NCBI GenBank assembly: GCA_039619475.1
Contig: CM077116.1
Coordinates: forward strand, 17,295,443-17,359,442
Length of the DNA: 64,000 bases
From: Icerya purchasi
Taxonomy: Eukaryota > Arthropoda > Insecta > Hemiptera > Monophlebidae
Reading direction: 5' to 3'
Below the pieces are notes generated by a model. The model was given only the letters and a program-made list of their open reading frames with translations, was not told the DNA's origin and made no database searches. Position numbers and translations under genes: made by a program. Of this stretch, positions 1 through 13,210 are shown one piece after another. Every line of letters starts with the position of its first letter. Position 1 is the first letter of the stretch.

Positions 1-2780
1 AAGGAAGGAGGAAAAATTGAAGGAAAAGTGTAGGAGCTTTTTGTGTATAGACGGTCAAAAGTGACGGAGACAGGCCGAGAGCTGAGATAGAATTGATTTT
101 TTCCTAAACAGAAATAAGACGGAGAAATCTTTCATTCGTGTTATATTTTATAAAATATTCGCATCGCTCTTAAAACGAACGGTACAAAATAACGATAATA
201 GATCGCCATGTTTTTTACGGCTTTAAAACAACACGTTCATGTTATTTGTAAATTCGCAATCCGCAACTCAGACACCTGGCGTAACTGTTGATTTTAAATA
301 AATTTAACAACAAAAAAATCACGTTAAATTTACCTATTAAGCGGAAGTTATTAATTTACTTTCGAATATTCTTCGTAAATTTACTTCTTTAGAAGAGAAA
401 ATTATTTCATCTTGGTATTTTATTCCAGATTTACGGCAGATTTCCGGCAAATCTAATATCTAAAGATAGTGCCCGTAGTTTTTGAACTGCTCCTTCGGAG
501 GTCATATTTCGTAGCAACGATGATTTAAAAAGTCAAAGAAAAAACCAACAATAATAATAAATAATTAACAAAGATCGTAAATGCCGTTTAATATAAACGC
601 GACAGAGAGAATGTAGTCGTGCAAGAGGACACACACACAGACAATTTGCGTATTTGTATTGGAATTCATGAAATATATGTTCTCGTTGGCGTATACGCAA
701 ATGCGAAATAATCATTAAAACGGTGTAATTCTGTAGAGCGGCGGTAGCCATTTCGTAACAAATTTTTGCATTGATTACGATTCGGCGAGCGGTTGTTACA
801 AAACGCGCTGTGCAAAATAGCGAGTGAAAATGCAAAACAATTACTCAACTCAGAAATGGACTGTCGATACCGTTTGCAAATTAATTAGGGAACATCTTGA
901 ATCTGTGTCGGTAGCGCACGATTCATTTACCGCGAGTCTATTAGATGCGGTAGTCCGATATTTTACTAGAACGGACCCCAGCTAAATCAGCTGTTGTGTA
1001 ATCTGAATTCCTCGGCAATTATAAAGAATAATCTGAGTAAATTACTGTTTGCCAAAGGAAGTAATGTACCGTGTAGAAAAAGGAGGAGAAAGCCTTTCTC
1101 GTCGAGCTCGGCTGTTAGCGTAATTTACTACTCGTAATTTTACGTAACAATCTGGTCGCCAGAATGACGACGGCACAGCAGCCTTCGAGGGGTACTTGGT
1201 AGCATCTTTCTCGCGTTATATCTGGCAGCGCGCTGTTGACCAGAATACGGCTTCGAACAGAGTATGCAGCACGGAGTAGTGCAGATGAGTTGACGATGTG
1301 AATTAAAGTTCAACAACGACGATATGGTCTTTTCTAAATGAAACCGAATCACAGCAGCGCCTTGTTACTTAATACGACCGACTATTGACAACAATGGAGC
1401 TGATGCGATTAATTGTTCCTCGGTAATACGTACGCCATCAAGGATGTAACCAGAGGACAACAAATTAGAGCGGACTCCATTAAAACCGGTACCGTTACCA
1501 TTCAGAGTGTATCGAACTGATGCTATCGTGCTATCATCGTTCCGTATTGTTTACCAATGTTTACTATCTATAGCGTGCTGCAAAGAAGAGGTTCTGTGTC
1601 GTCGTTCAACTAACCCAAAACAGTCTCCGACGTGAAAAATTTATACCTAATAAATATGTCAAACACTCTTTCCTCTTTTTCTTAACCGACTTTCAATTCC
1701 GGCATCGTGCAGTTAAGCGCATCCTTTTTATAGCGATCAGGTAGTTTTCTCCTTTTTCTACCTTTTTTCCTCCTCCTCTCCTCGATAGGTTACTACTAGT
1801 CATTTCGCTACACGTGTATTCTGATGAAGTGAAGAATTTTCGCTCTTATTGCGACCGAATTATTGCAAAAAAAAAAAAAAAAAAAAACCAATTCAAGCAA
1901 CTGATTCCGTCGATTTAAAACCTATTAACGGCTTCAATCTGTCGCTGATGCCAAATGATTAGTAACATTACAGAGAGGGGACCGAAAAAATAAGGAAAAA
2001 CGCCGTAATATTGACTGTCCCTTGCTCGCTTCGTTCGGCAACTTATTTTCTTCTGCCATTCCGTCCGATTTCTGTCCAACCGCGTTTAGATAATTTGTAA
2101 ACGTCTCCGTTCGAACTTAATTTCTAATACTAGGTATGCGAAAAAATACAACAGAAAAATTATAATGACTAGCGAGATTTTAGCATCCTGCTTGTTTCGC
2201 TCGTCTATTTTCAAGAGGACTCCTCTCCAAGTGCTCTTGCTTCAATCGCACCCACGCAGCATTGTTACTTATTTAAACTATCAGCAATGCTGTTCGGCTG
2301 TTGATATTTTAATTAGATCTGGTTGATTAATATTGAAATAGTCTACAATTTCTATGTTACAAAATAAAATCAGGAAAAAAAAAAGAAAAATAAGACGAGG
2401 GAGCTATTTTTACATTGGCCAGAAATATTCCGATTTTCTTTATTAATTTCTGATACATTCACCTTAAATTTTTTCATCCAGTCAGAGTGCGAATAAAATT
2501 ATGGCTAAATCCAAATCTTGTCGACCCGCAGCAGATGGATAGTTATTCTATAGTATTCTTAGAAAAATTTTAATTAACTACGCTATTCAAAAAAAAAAGT
2601 AAGATTCCCACCAATCGCGGTGGCATAACAATGAACGAGAAAATCAAATTTGAAATTTGCATTTTATTTCTCGAATATTCTACACTTTTCCGTATTAGAA
2701 AACCGTTTAAAATATCATAAAAAGTTAACTCTTTTCAATACTGCCGGTTCCTATAAAATTTTCCGTCCAGTTCTCGGAAG
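1..2780. other. AT-rich non-coding stretch
   Basis: Apart from a weak small ORF at 830-985 and a poly(A) run near 1865-1887, I see no coding, RNA or mobile-element signal here. Longer frames on either strand, such as the one near 1140-1352 on the minus strand, have no recognisable domain and look like chance. The stretch may hold diverged repeats that need a library search to see. Confidence 0.5.
830..985 (+). CDS. Candidate small ORF, 51 residues, unknown
   Basis: An ATG at 830 opens a 51-codon frame closed by TAA at 983-985. The peptide reads like an ordinary soluble helical segment (for example KLIREHLESV and SLLDAVVRYF) rather than low-complexity translation, which is why it is listed. 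I recognise no family, no signal peptide and no splice sites tying it to other exons. It could be a real small protein, one exon of a larger gene, a relic of a mobile element, or chance. The frame is short enough that chance is the default explanation. Confidence 0.12.
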   Translation: MQNNYSTQKWTVDTVCKLIREHLESVSVAHDSFTASLLDAVVRYFTRTDPS

Positions 2781-3165
2781 ATTCCCATGACTCGATTTTA
2801 AAGCGATTTGTGTTTTTCGTCGGCTAATAATTTTGCGAAACATCGTGAGAAGTTCCGTTCGGAATTACTGTTTCGATTTCGCTCTAGGATACAGATAGAA
2901 TTTCGATTTGAATCTCGACTCACCAAGTCTGGTGTTACACAGCTGATGATGCACGGCCTGCCACTACGCGGTTTATCCTGTAAATCTGAACGGCTCATCA
3001 TATTGAAACGACGACACCACTTTCGAACGTGTTGAACAGACACGACACTCTACTACCGTATAACGAGTTGACGATGAATTTCGAACGGAGAATTACTTTG
3101 TGCACTCAAATAACAGCGCGCACTTCAACATCGAACGGATTTCCTTTTCGAGGTTACTCATTTCA
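2780..3165 (-). pseudogene. mariner-type transposase relic
   Basis: Read on the minus strand, a candidate start region (MSNLEKEI) lies near 3160. It is followed by stops and frame changes, then by a segment close to the mariner/SETMAR helix-turn-helix: MSVQHVRKWCRRF, then DLQDKPRSGRP. Soon after comes RCFAKLLADEKHKSL, which matches the later mariner motif in which the tail of the DNA-binding region leads into the catalytic domain. The two parts lie much closer together than in an intact mariner of about 340 residues, so there is an internal deletion. The catalytic Asp triad is not visible and no terminal repeats were found. This is a dead DNA-transposon fragment; the family call rests on the HTH linker and the R-S-G-R-P block. 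Confidence 0.72.
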
Positions 3166-3169
3166 TAAC

Positions 3170-4029
3170 GCTAATCAAACTAGTCTCATTTTGAAGATAT
3201 GAAACTGGCAGCTGCAAAGTGAATCCTCGCTCCATCTCCTATCACCGGTGTACGACAAACGGTTGTTACCGGAACTTTACTTTCCGGGTTGTTTACATAT
3301 CATTCTTATTCTAGGGATAATAAGAAAATTCTGTTGCGAAGTCTTGTGTTACGTTATTAAGACATTTTTATTTTTTCCTTCTGCCATTTAGTATTGCTTT
3401 TTCTTTTCTTTTTGTCAGAAATGTTACGCAGTCAAGTGAAGTTGACTCTTCCATGAGTATTAGGGAAGAACTTGCGTCTGGAAGTCAATCTAGAATCGGC
3501 AATCTATCGGCTGAAATGCGTCATGAGACACGGTCGCACCGCAATTCTAATATATACGATTAATACGAATCATAACGCATGTCTCTTTGAAATAATTCGA
3601 ACCCTACTGTATTCCCGATTATTAGAAAACGATCTGAAATTATTTTATATTCTACATCGTTTGCAATTTAAAATCACTTCTGAGTTATAATTTCGAAGCA
3701 ACGGGTTTTTCGTTAGGTTTTTTTTTTAGTGCATTCTATGTAAAACAATTTAAAATTATGTAAAATTTTAAAACTGTTTATCATTTAAACTTGCAAGTAC
3801 AGCTAAGTTGTAGTATCGAAGCAATCGCGGTTATTAGTTAGATGTTTTTTCAGTTAAAACAATTTAAATTTAATATGTGTAATGCGACAAAAATATAGTT
3901 TAACAGATATCATATAATAATAACACAGGAAAAAAACCAAAAAAAAAAAAAAGCGATGCGATCACCATTGCAAATAGCAGCCAATAGGTTGCCGATTTGA
4001 GTCTATCGGTAAAGTTCAAAGGATCGAAT
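3170..4029. other. AT-rich non-coding stretch
   Basis: A 72-codon open frame at 3472-3690 (+) shows no recognisable domain. Several T- or A-homopolymers occur. I see no other supported feature. Confidence 0.45.
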
Positions 4030-5115
4030 TACATGTATAGGGCCGGATTATAGGCAAATGCCGCTGTGGGCTCAGTTATTTCTGCCGCCCTTGGAATAAT
4101 TTATAAATTAAGTGATAAAAATTATAATCGAGTAACTGAAGTACATAAGAAAGGACATAAAAAAGTTTTCAATTAAAAAATTTCACACATTTTTAAAACA
4201 TACCTAAATTTTATTATAATTCTATACATACATTATTCTTTCACGTGTCAATTAAAGTTTACATTTTTTACAACGCAACTTTAAAGATGTAAATTCATTT
4301 ATTATATTATCAAAGTTTAAATTCTTTACTAACTGTTCTTCAATAAATGAAACAGATAAATCAATTTTTAATTCTTTTCATTGTAGGAAAGGAGCGTCCT
4401 GCTGAGCAAATTTTATTCAGCGCTAATCTTTCTTTGTGTTTTTTACCGTCATGTTATCACGTTATTGTAATTGTGTCTTTTGTAGTGTTGTTAGAGTTGG
4501 TTTACCCCCAGTTACATTGTGAGTTTTTACTTTTATTTGTTAAATGATTACAAATTAAATAAAGTGTACATCTATTCATAATATATTATTTTCGCCGTTA
4601 GTGTGTTTATTCATCAGATTCAGTATTCAGAATAGTTTCAACAGATTACGGGCCCAGTACGCTTCCCGCAGTACCACTTTGCTTTGAGCACCTTTCATCG
4701 TTTGTTACGGCAAGAAATAATATAAATAATTCTTCGAAAAATCTTCTTAACTTTTTCGTATCAATGAGATATCGCTACAACATTTGTGAATTTTCAGTTT
4801 TTCTTCCAGTCTTGTTTGATCTTTTATCATGCCGACCAGCCATTGTGCACACTTTGGGAATTTCCTTTAACTGCTAATATTATAAGCGTTTTGCTTAATA
4901 ATAATGCACGTTTCGGTTTACACTTCGTTAACTTTAAATGCATTTCTCGATTCCCCTGCTTACATGTCATTTGTCTATAATCATTTGGAAATTTTACCTA
5001 AATCAATATATTCTTATTTTGGAAATTTAAAGTATTTTTCAAAAGAAAAAACTTTTCAAGCTCATGCAAATTTGCCGTTCTTCGAATTTTGCCGCTATGG
5101 GCTGTAGCCCATTTA
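4030..5115 (-). mobile_element. Degenerate hAT-superfamily DNA transposon
   Basis: The left edge near 4040 begins with a GGGCCGGATTATAGGCAAAT-type end followed by a CCGCTGTGGGC segment. The right edge near 5090-5115 carries a related segment in inverse sense (GCCGCTATGGGC). These match the GGGCCGG starts commonly seen on insect and vertebrate hAT elements of the ZMYM/DUF4371 type. The interior, read on the minus strand, ends with a recognisable hAT C-terminus (listed separately). The coding region upstream of it is mostly lost, and no clean 8-bp target duplication could be paired because the right terminus is diverged or truncated. The element is non-functional. Confidence 0.55.
4252..4445 (-). 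pseudogene. hAT transposase C-terminal dimerisation remnant
   Basis: In one minus-strand frame the sequence reads CSAGRSFPTMKRIKN. A shifted frame then continues as LSVSFIEEQLVKNLNFDNI and INEFTSLKLR, and ends ..KCKL-stop at 4252. This fits the hAT dimerisation region, where an ERSFS..KRIK motif is followed by a short helix, then S-I-E..., and a closing NFDDIINEFA..K.RK..L. The usual stretch between the lysine-rich segment and the S-I-E block is missing and the frame changes there. This is the only part of the transposase that can be recognised with some confidence in this element. Confidence 0.6.
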
Positions 5116-5875
5116 AGTTCGTGATGTAAATCCAAGACTGTGTATACACGTGTACATACATATAATAAATAAATATATATATATATACATATAAATTGGA
5201 GAAGAAAAAAAACGAGATGAATTTATTAAAAAAAGTAAAGCAAGAAATTTTACAAAGAAATATAATAAAACAATAATAGCAGCGACACAAAAATCATAAT
5301 CAACAACATCGGATTGAAGAAAGTAACGGGCGGTTATTTAGGTAGTCGTAGGTGATGGGTATTGATGTAAAGAAACTGAAAGAAAGAGTAGGAATGGTAA
5401 AAAGAAGCATTTATTAGTTTAAAAAAATTCTTAATAATCGAAAATTACAGCCGAAGTTAAGGCGGTTTGTTTTGAAGCATGGCATCCTAAACGTGGAAAA
5501 TTAACGCTGATTGCGAGAAAAAGTTGAATGCATTCTAAATGAATGGACGAGCTCACTGCTTAATAAGGAAGTGTTAGGTTAGGCTTCTACTGTCGAACAT
5601 GTAATAGAACGTAAATACATCCCGAGCATGAAGTGCGAGAAGAGAGTGTATTGCTGCTGGCGGTGCAAGGAAAAGTGCTTGGAAAACCAACAAAGAGAAG
5701 GAAAAGGTTGCAATTTCTAATAATAAACGCGCCATTTAATGAAACGGAAGTTGTAATAAATGAAACTAGGAATGGGTGCTGTCTGAGGTGCCGAGCGTTG
5801 CTCGATGTGCAAACTCCAGAAAGGCGAAGCAACATGATGATACATATTAAAAAGAAATATACAACAAGCAAAAAA

Positions 5876-5921
<46 letters not shown>

Positions 5922-8900
5922 ATTTATTACATAAAATCAGCTATTGTATTTTACGTCAATACCGGTACGGATTTTTTCTCCAATTTTTTTCTTCTTTTTA
6001 ATCGGAGCTAAAGTTGCTACTATTCAATTTATTTTTATGGTTCTACATTACAATGCGACCAGATAATTTAGCTGCTAATTTAAAGAGAAAAAAATCTTTT
6101 AGCAAAAAAAAATGATACGTTTTCGAGTTACAAGCGAAGAGTTCTTTCATGCTTCTAGTATAATCTCACCGGCTCTGATTTGTTGGTATTTCCTATAAGC
6201 CGTGGCTATGGTCTATTTCTCCTGTACACGCCATATTTGCTAAACACATATTTCTTTATGTATTCCTTCTTGAGTGCTATCTTCAGATTTCCCCTTTATT
6301 AAATGAGTTTTATACGAAATATCATTCGTAATCTGTTTTCTCATTCAATTCTCAGATTGAGCTATTATGAATTTTTAGTCATCAATTGAAGACCGGTAAA
6401 GCAGTTTCTGCATATGACGCCTATTTTGTAGGTTAATACCTAGCCGTCTTTACTTCTATCTCTAATTTTCTACTCAGTCAGCACCATCGGCTTCACAATT
6501 TTGGCTACACCGTTTTTGATCACCGCTGTGTGTTGTCTGCTCCTTTTATCTCTACATCGAGTTTATGTGCAATACTGATCATGTTTTTTGCTGAGTAGCT
6601 TTCCGTGGAGCGTTATTTCTTTTTTAATCGTCGCTAACGCTCTGGCCTCCTCGAGAAGAGTCCTCTAGCATTGGTCACGGTCATGTTGGTACGGTGCATT
6701 GCGAATTCATGTCATCTCGATTGCCTCCAAGGAATGCAAACCAAGTAGGGACCCAGACCGTGTTGTGGACAATAGTTGAAAATAATAGCATTCGTTATTG
6801 TTAAGATGCACCAAACACGAATTTTGCACAATAGATTGCCTTTAAAAACTTCTCTGAACACTTCCGCTGGATAATCGGTATCGATTAAATACATTTTTTG
6901 GTTTGTTGCGAGTCTACTTCCAGATATATCAGAGTTGTCGTGAATGAATCTTTTTCATTTAACTGGAAAAATAGTTTATCGTTCTTTGTTGCGGGCTTTC
7001 AGCATATTCTATCACGGTATTTGGGTCGAAGTGTTATTTTCAAAATGAACATCCAGATGCATAATAATCGATGAATGCCGATCATATACCGAGAAGGCCA
7101 AAATCCGAAAAAACCACCTTTAGCGTACATACATATATGTATCGACTAGATTAGTATTCGATCATTTTAATGAAGCTTGCTTGCTATCTTTATTTACGTA
7201 TTTACATGAGCACACTTAATTTACTTGACGCTGGTGCAGAATACTAAATTTATATAACTTTGAAACGTCTTAGAAAGTACTGGTGAATATGATATTTAGT
7301 ATCCCCCTCCCTTGCGACCGCTCGTATATGTCGAATTTTCACGTGATGCACCCTTAGTCGATTCACTGACAGTCTTTTACCTTTTCAAAAGCGGTCCAAT
7401 TAAAATTGATGAGGTTGCCTGTTCCTTTGTTATCCTTTATATTCAGTTTGACAACCGTTTATAAAGAGCACTAAGCCGAAGAATGCACGTAGGACAAGTC
7501 TGAGGTCGAAACTAAATAAGTCGATGAGTATTTGACGCTGAAATATTTTAATGGTAAGCCACATTTTAAGCTATGTAAAGTATTTCGGTGCCATGCGCTT
7601 GAGAAATACCTAGAAGTACTATATTTTGTTCTCAACAGCAGCGGTTATATCGTTAATTACCCATAGATAGTAGAGTGCATTCTGCTAAATTCAAACTGCT
7701 GTGTGGTGGAATCATTTTGTTGCGCCCTAAGATTTGATCGAATAATATTGTTTTTCGGTAACGTAAGAATCCTGACAGATCTAAAGTAATAAATGTGTGA
7801 AATGGTGGTGAGGTTTAGGAATTATTTTTGTTACAGAATACTTCCGTTCGATTAGAAGTGGCTTAATCGGAGCATGAAGATATATGTTATTAATAGTATT
7901 CCACTTTTGGAGAGAAGTCCATCAGCAGGAGGGAATTTTCTTGATGGGTAGTTCCATAATCATGTTTCTTCACTTACGATTACGAGGATTTAACGGAAAG
8001 GGATCATTCAACTCACGAAATATCTCACCGAGATTGATATACGAGATGGGAACATTTTTCATATGTAAGATGGAAACAATTTCACGTTTTAAATTTAAGT
8101 TTAGCCCGATTGCCATTGTCGATTGATGAGAGACGAGCTTGAATTTATCGTGTAATAACAGTTTTTTTGTTAGAATTACTTAGGAACGACTACTTTTCTT
8201 TCTGGAAAACGTAATTTTTTAACTTTTTAGAGTTTAACATTGACAGTCTAATTAAACAATCAAAACCTCGAATTTCGCTAATTAAATTCAATTATAGTTA
8301 AAAGAAAAAAGAAAACATTAAAAATTTGCATTGGTGCGTAATCAGCAAAAGAGATGTTTAAAGATTACAATTCCTAAAAAAGTTCAGGTTAGTAAGAATA
8401 TCAGCTTGGGAGAGAGGTAAAAAAAATGCCTCCGAAAATTCTCTACTAGTATTACCGGCTTTTTGAATATATAATAAATTCCGTCGACGGAAAAAGGTAG
8501 GGTAACGAGAAATCAAAGGCAGCTTTATTACGTACGACTGAAAGGGAAAAATAGTAAGCTAGATAACATTAATGAAATGGTCTTAATTAAATTCCCGGAG
8601 CGAATTCCTTAAGATATAATGAATATAGAGAAATAGGTCTTTGGAAATTACAAATTAAACAGAGGTTGGTAGATAGTATAAACGGGTGATATTTAAGGCA
8701 GTGCTAAATTTGTATATGGTCTGCTGGCTGAGAATCGATCGTATATAATTAAGAGAATGCTCGTCAATTGTATTAAGAAGTTATGTGTTTTGTTTTTTGT
8801 TTTTTCCGTTTTTGGTTATTATTTTAATTGATTCTTAAGTAACGTTGTAACTTTATTATAATAATAAACGATGATAAGAGTGTCAGAAACCCATAGATGC

Positions 8901-8995
8901 AAAATATGCCTCGTGCGATCCACAACTTATTTTAAAGTAAAAAAAAAAAAAAAGATATTATTTAAATTAAATGATGTATTATTAAATAAAACAAA
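5116..8995. other. Long non-coding stretch with microsatellites
   Basis: The stretch contains short (TA)n tracts near 5166-5187 and 5876-5914, but no supported gene. Several open frames of 60-120 codons were examined (for example 5633-6001 + and 6712-6894 -). They run into simple repeat or show no domain. Parts such as 6100-6900 have a less AT-rich, formerly coding look and may be very old transposon sequence, but nothing can be named. Confidence 0.45.
5876..5914. repeat. (TA)n microsatellite
   Basis: Uninterrupted alternating A/T run of roughly 39 bases, visible directly. Confidence 0.95.
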
Positions 8996-9000
8996 GTAAG

Positions 9001-9144
9001 TTTTTTTTTTGTTTTTTTTTTTTGTTTTTTTTTTTAAAAAAATAATTTGCGGGTCCCACAAGGCAATTGCCCGTCTGTGGGTTCCAAACATAATTATATC
9101 GGTTATTCATTATTTACATCTTAAATCTAATACATCATATTCGT

Positions 9145-9205
<61 letters not shown>

Positions 9206-9830
9206 CTTAAATCAACTTAACTTCTATTTTTACTATTCTACGTCTAATTTTAATTCAAAACATTTATACCCATCGCACATCATGTCACAATATTTTCACA
9301 TAAGCCATACGTAATGCAGCTAGAACATGAGCACCAAATATTAGTTTGTTTTTTTTTTATTACATCATTTATAATTATTTACTCTTTCAATCAACTACCC
9401 GTCTTATCGCTGTTCCTTTTCTATGATTATCCATTTCTCATTCTTTGCACCACGCAATCAACCATATTTTTATTTTGTCTTTCCATATATTCAAATTACA
9501 TTCGTCTCTTAATTCCTTTGGTAAGTTACCTAGTAAATGACTCATAACTTCCTCTTCAACATTATCAATTTTATTATTAATCCCTTTAGGTCTTATGAAA
9601 CATAAATTGTCATACTTCCTAGTCCCATATTTCCCTTGTCGGTAATCTTATTTTTTCTGTTTTATACCTTAGAAGTTTACTGTAATAAAAAAACATTTTT
9701 GGCGACATTTCTTTATTACTGTCCCACCCGAAGTAGAATTCGTTACAAGATTCGCACTTGTCCAATTCGGTAATAAAATTTTTAAACATCTTTTCTGTAG
9801 CCTACTAATTTTCCTTAATTCCGTTTTTTT
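9001..9830 (-). mobile_element. 3' end of a non-LTR retrotransposon, CR1/L2-like
   Basis: The low-coordinate edge is a long T-rich tract (9001-9034), which on the minus strand is the poly(A) tail of an element running from about 9830 down to 9001. About 450 bases upstream on that strand is the peptide SHLLGNLPKELRDECNLNIW followed by KDKIKIWLI. This resembles the closing motif of many CR1/L2-type reverse transcriptases, where a W-N-x-L-P-x-E-L-R block is followed by a short basic helix. Farther upstream is a Cys-containing frame (LDKCESCNEFYFGWD) that I could not place. Stops and frame changes interrupt the coding region, and the 5' end is missing or unrecognisable. A (TA)n microsatellite sits inside the element. 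Clade assignment is tentative. Confidence 0.4.
9147..9203. repeat. (TA)n microsatellite
   Basis: About 57 bases of uninterrupted alternating T and A. Confidence 0.97.
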
Positions 9831-9859
9831 AAACCACAACTTCGACAAAGAGGTTTGTC

Positions 9860-12800
9860 ACACCGAGTCAGCTGCTGGAGATCACTTGAAATTTTCGATC
9901 ACAAAGTAAACGCGAATTCGATAAAACATCTGTAAAATTCCGAAATAGACTATTCGGAATTTTCCCGTTCGCCGACTTCTCAGTCATCCGGTTGTTCGGA
10001 ATGGAGAGATTTTTCTATTAAGGCCCCGACTGACCTATCATCCGAATGACTAAAAAAGTTATTCCTTACATTTCGCACAATTTTGCGGAGTTAATTTTAA
10101 ATTTCGGCACATTCTTTAAAGTCCTGAAAAACATCATAGGAACTAATTAGCGTACATTGTTTTAAAATTCAAAATAGTTATTAAAATCGGCAGACATGTT
10201 TAAATATATTGTGCAACATTCGTTGTAAGAATTTTCGACAAAACACATTCAGAAACTGTTTTAGAACTAATAAATGATAAACGAAATAGGTGTAACCATT
10301 TTCCACTTTCATTGTATAAGAGCTCGTCTCGAATCTAAAGCATATACTTTTCATTATCAATTTTGACCCAGGTGAAATCTACATTCTAAAACTTACGCGA
10401 TAGGCCAGACTGGGACGACTGCTGCGTGAACTGCTCCGACGTGGTTTCAAACGCAAATCCATTCCTCGTGTGTAACATTTACAACTATTGTGAAATAATG
10501 CAAGACAAAAGACGTTCTATTCGGAAACGAATAAGCCGTGCCGCCGTGTGTTCTTCATGTATGAAAATCTGATAACTTAAATGTTCCATCCATATATTGT
10601 AAGGTGTTTGAATTATTTCTTTTGTCAGGCTTGTTTCGCAAAATTGTAATAGGACGTTCCGAATTCTTTACAGTCCGTCAATAAGTTTCTCCTCGGAGCT
10701 TACGTGTAAACTTGTAGAACATTTTTCGGATTTTCCGGTGATGTATTTTTCAAGTGACTTCGATTTATATCGTGCCTAAATCAATGCTACGTCTTGAGCA
10801 ATTAAATTTTCCTTACAAGACGAAATAGTTATTAATGCGCGCAAAATTTTTGAAGGTCGTTTAATCAGTCTTTCTCTTTAAAAAATGCTGCTAATCGATT
10901 GGCGGTTCAATTTTTTCACGTCGGAAGAATGACTGTAAATTAAAAAATGATTAAAAACGATGTTTAGTATAGTTAATTAAAATGTGGAATTGCTCGTATA
11001 TCGTGAAATTAATTAAATAATATCGAAATCCTTTTTTAAACCAAAAATAATCACTGTAAAGAAATTCAGATCGAATTTGGAAATAATAACTAAAATTGTA
11101 AATTTAAAATTGTTTATATCTCTCGACCTGGTTGGCTTTTAGCGAAATCCGTTAACTTTTCCATACTTTTCAATAAAATATGTCGAAATGAAATTGATTT
11201 TAAAATTTCCAACCTATAAAAATGTAAAAATTAATCAAAGAAAAAAACATTAATAGTCCAGAAATCTACATCATAAACACACAGGATAGCCAGTATTGCT
11301 CAGATGTTTTGAAAGACTAAGAATAAAAACCAAAAACCAAAAAAAAAAAAAAAAAACTCGAATTTCACACAGCAGAATTTGTAAATCACAAAAAAAACCC
11401 ATTCAAGTGATATTTCTAGACCGTTTGTTTGTTTTTTTTTTAAAGCAAAGGTCAATTCCGTTGTTATTTCGGTTATTCCAACAAAAGTAAAATTCGCAGC
11501 TCTCATTCACATTTTTATAGAACGCAGAAATGCGGTTATTTAGCGGAAATTTTAAGTTTACAGAACGTTTGAAAAAATGTCCATTTTCGAATAAAATTAA
11601 AATTTAACCGAATGTCGAAAAAAATACGGAATTTTAAAATTTCCGAATGATAAAAAAAAGTTTCAGCATTAGATTGTTAATACGATGTTTGGATAAAACA
11701 CGATTATCACCGAGTTCGGTGATGAAAACATGAGAAACCACCGTTCGTTAAAAACACATCGCAGAATGTATCAAAATTCTTTGATCCAGACATGAATCAT
11801 TTACTACTGGCTTCCTGCGTATACCCCTATCACGGTGCGCCGAAAAATAAAAAAAAATTTAAGAATAACGATTTTTATTTGATCAAAATTTTAATGCATA
11901 TTATGTATTTATTACATATGAAAGTCGCTAGATAACAACATAAAGCGTAAACGGCATTTATACAATTATTTTCATCGTGTAGTTTTTTTATTCGTTTCAA
12001 TTGTTGCTGGCCTGTAATCGAGTTATTCGATTTCTACTCACTGGGGAATAGAATGATAAAATATTTACGGTCTTGCGACTGGAATAGATTAAAAAGTGGT
12101 AACAATCACAGGTTGTCTTCGGCGACGTATTGGCTTTGGTGTCGCAAAGAAATTACCTGTTCTTTTCGGTGTTTTGAGTTGGCCAATTCCTGTCTGTTTT
12201 ACGGAATGCGTTCGTATCGGATTTTCAGGAAGAGAAAACAGTTTTTGGCACAGTATTATTAGGAAGAGAAAACTCGCGTTTACTCGTGTAATGTTGTACC
12301 GAAAGAAGTACTAAATGCTCTCGGACAAACCATTAAATCACCTTTCAGCATGTTTACAGTAAAATAAACATTTTGCACTTTCATCTTTTTTACATCACTC
12401 GTATAATTTTTAATGAAGGAAATAAATGCGAAACAAATTTATAGCGAAAACGAATGAAAAATAAATGTAAAGCAAATGTAAATCAATTTTAAAAACAATT
12501 ATCGAATAATATTAACCGAAAACCCGGTATTTCGGATATTTACATAAAGGCAAATTCGGATAATTACAAAAACGCTGCGTAGAAGAGACTGGAGGCAGTT
12601 GCCGTATTTTTTATATATGCTCTTTGATAATATCAGTTGTAAGTATTTGGACGAAATGTTATTCTTAAATTGATCTTAGTTGAAAGAAATTAATGGTCAT
12701 TATTTCATTTCAGCAGAGTAAGTTGGCTTTCAATCATTTTCACACAGTTCAGGTTTATAAATTTAATAGAAATCCTGAATATTTTAAAAATTGTAATTCG

Positions 12801-13060
12801 CAATATTTTTAACAATTTATACGGAAAAAAATCTTATAAAATAAACAACTATTAACGATACTTCAAATTAACAACATGAAAAATCGAATAACGAAATCTT
12901 TTAACACCAATTTTCACACTCATTGTAAATATTTTATTTTTACCTGTTTTTAACGTTCCCATTATTTGCACATACAAAACACGCACAGTTCAAGGTGAGA
13001 ATATTGTCGGAAAATAATTCGTCGCAAAAGTCCATAACCTTCAGTTCTTTTTAATTAAAT
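9860..13060. other. AT-rich non-coding stretch
   Basis: No supported gene, RNA or mobile-element boundary was seen across about 3.2 kb. Open frames at 11296-11506 are driven by a poly(A) run. The frames at 12053-12314 are slightly more protein-like but have no recognisable motif and no splice context. If the piggyBac call just downstream is right, part of this stretch could be the rest of that element, heavily decayed. Confidence 0.4.
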
Positions 13061-13062
13061 TT

Positions 13063-13210
13063 TATTCTTTGTAGTAACACATTCTCCATTTAGTTTGTTG
13101 CTTCTGTGTCAAATTTTCTTTTAGCAGATTTTTTGCGAAATTTTTCTCGTTGACTCTTCCCGGAGGATCTGTCAAACTACGTTTTAAAGGTGTTTTTCTA
13201 CAATATGCTC
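13063..13210 (-). pseudogene. Possible piggyBac transposase C-terminal remnant
   Basis: An open minus-strand segment of about 48 codons ends at a TAA near 13063. It contains SLTDPPGRVNEKNF, then KQQTKWRMCYYKE. The order, a D-P-P-G-R-type block, about 25 residues, then a basic W/R-x-C-x-x-C/Y-type segment, resembles the region before the C-terminal Cys-rich domain of piggyBac transposases (R-L-x-x-x-H-F ... R-R-C-x-V-C). The Cys-rich domain itself is not intact and no DDD catalytic region is visible. This may be a different family; the call rests on one short motif. Confidence 0.28.

Noticed and set aside
5628..5720. 30-residue Cys-rich ORF (six Cys)
   Set aside because: It is very short, has no signal peptide and no family resemblance, and overlaps another frame. 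Chance cannot be excluded.
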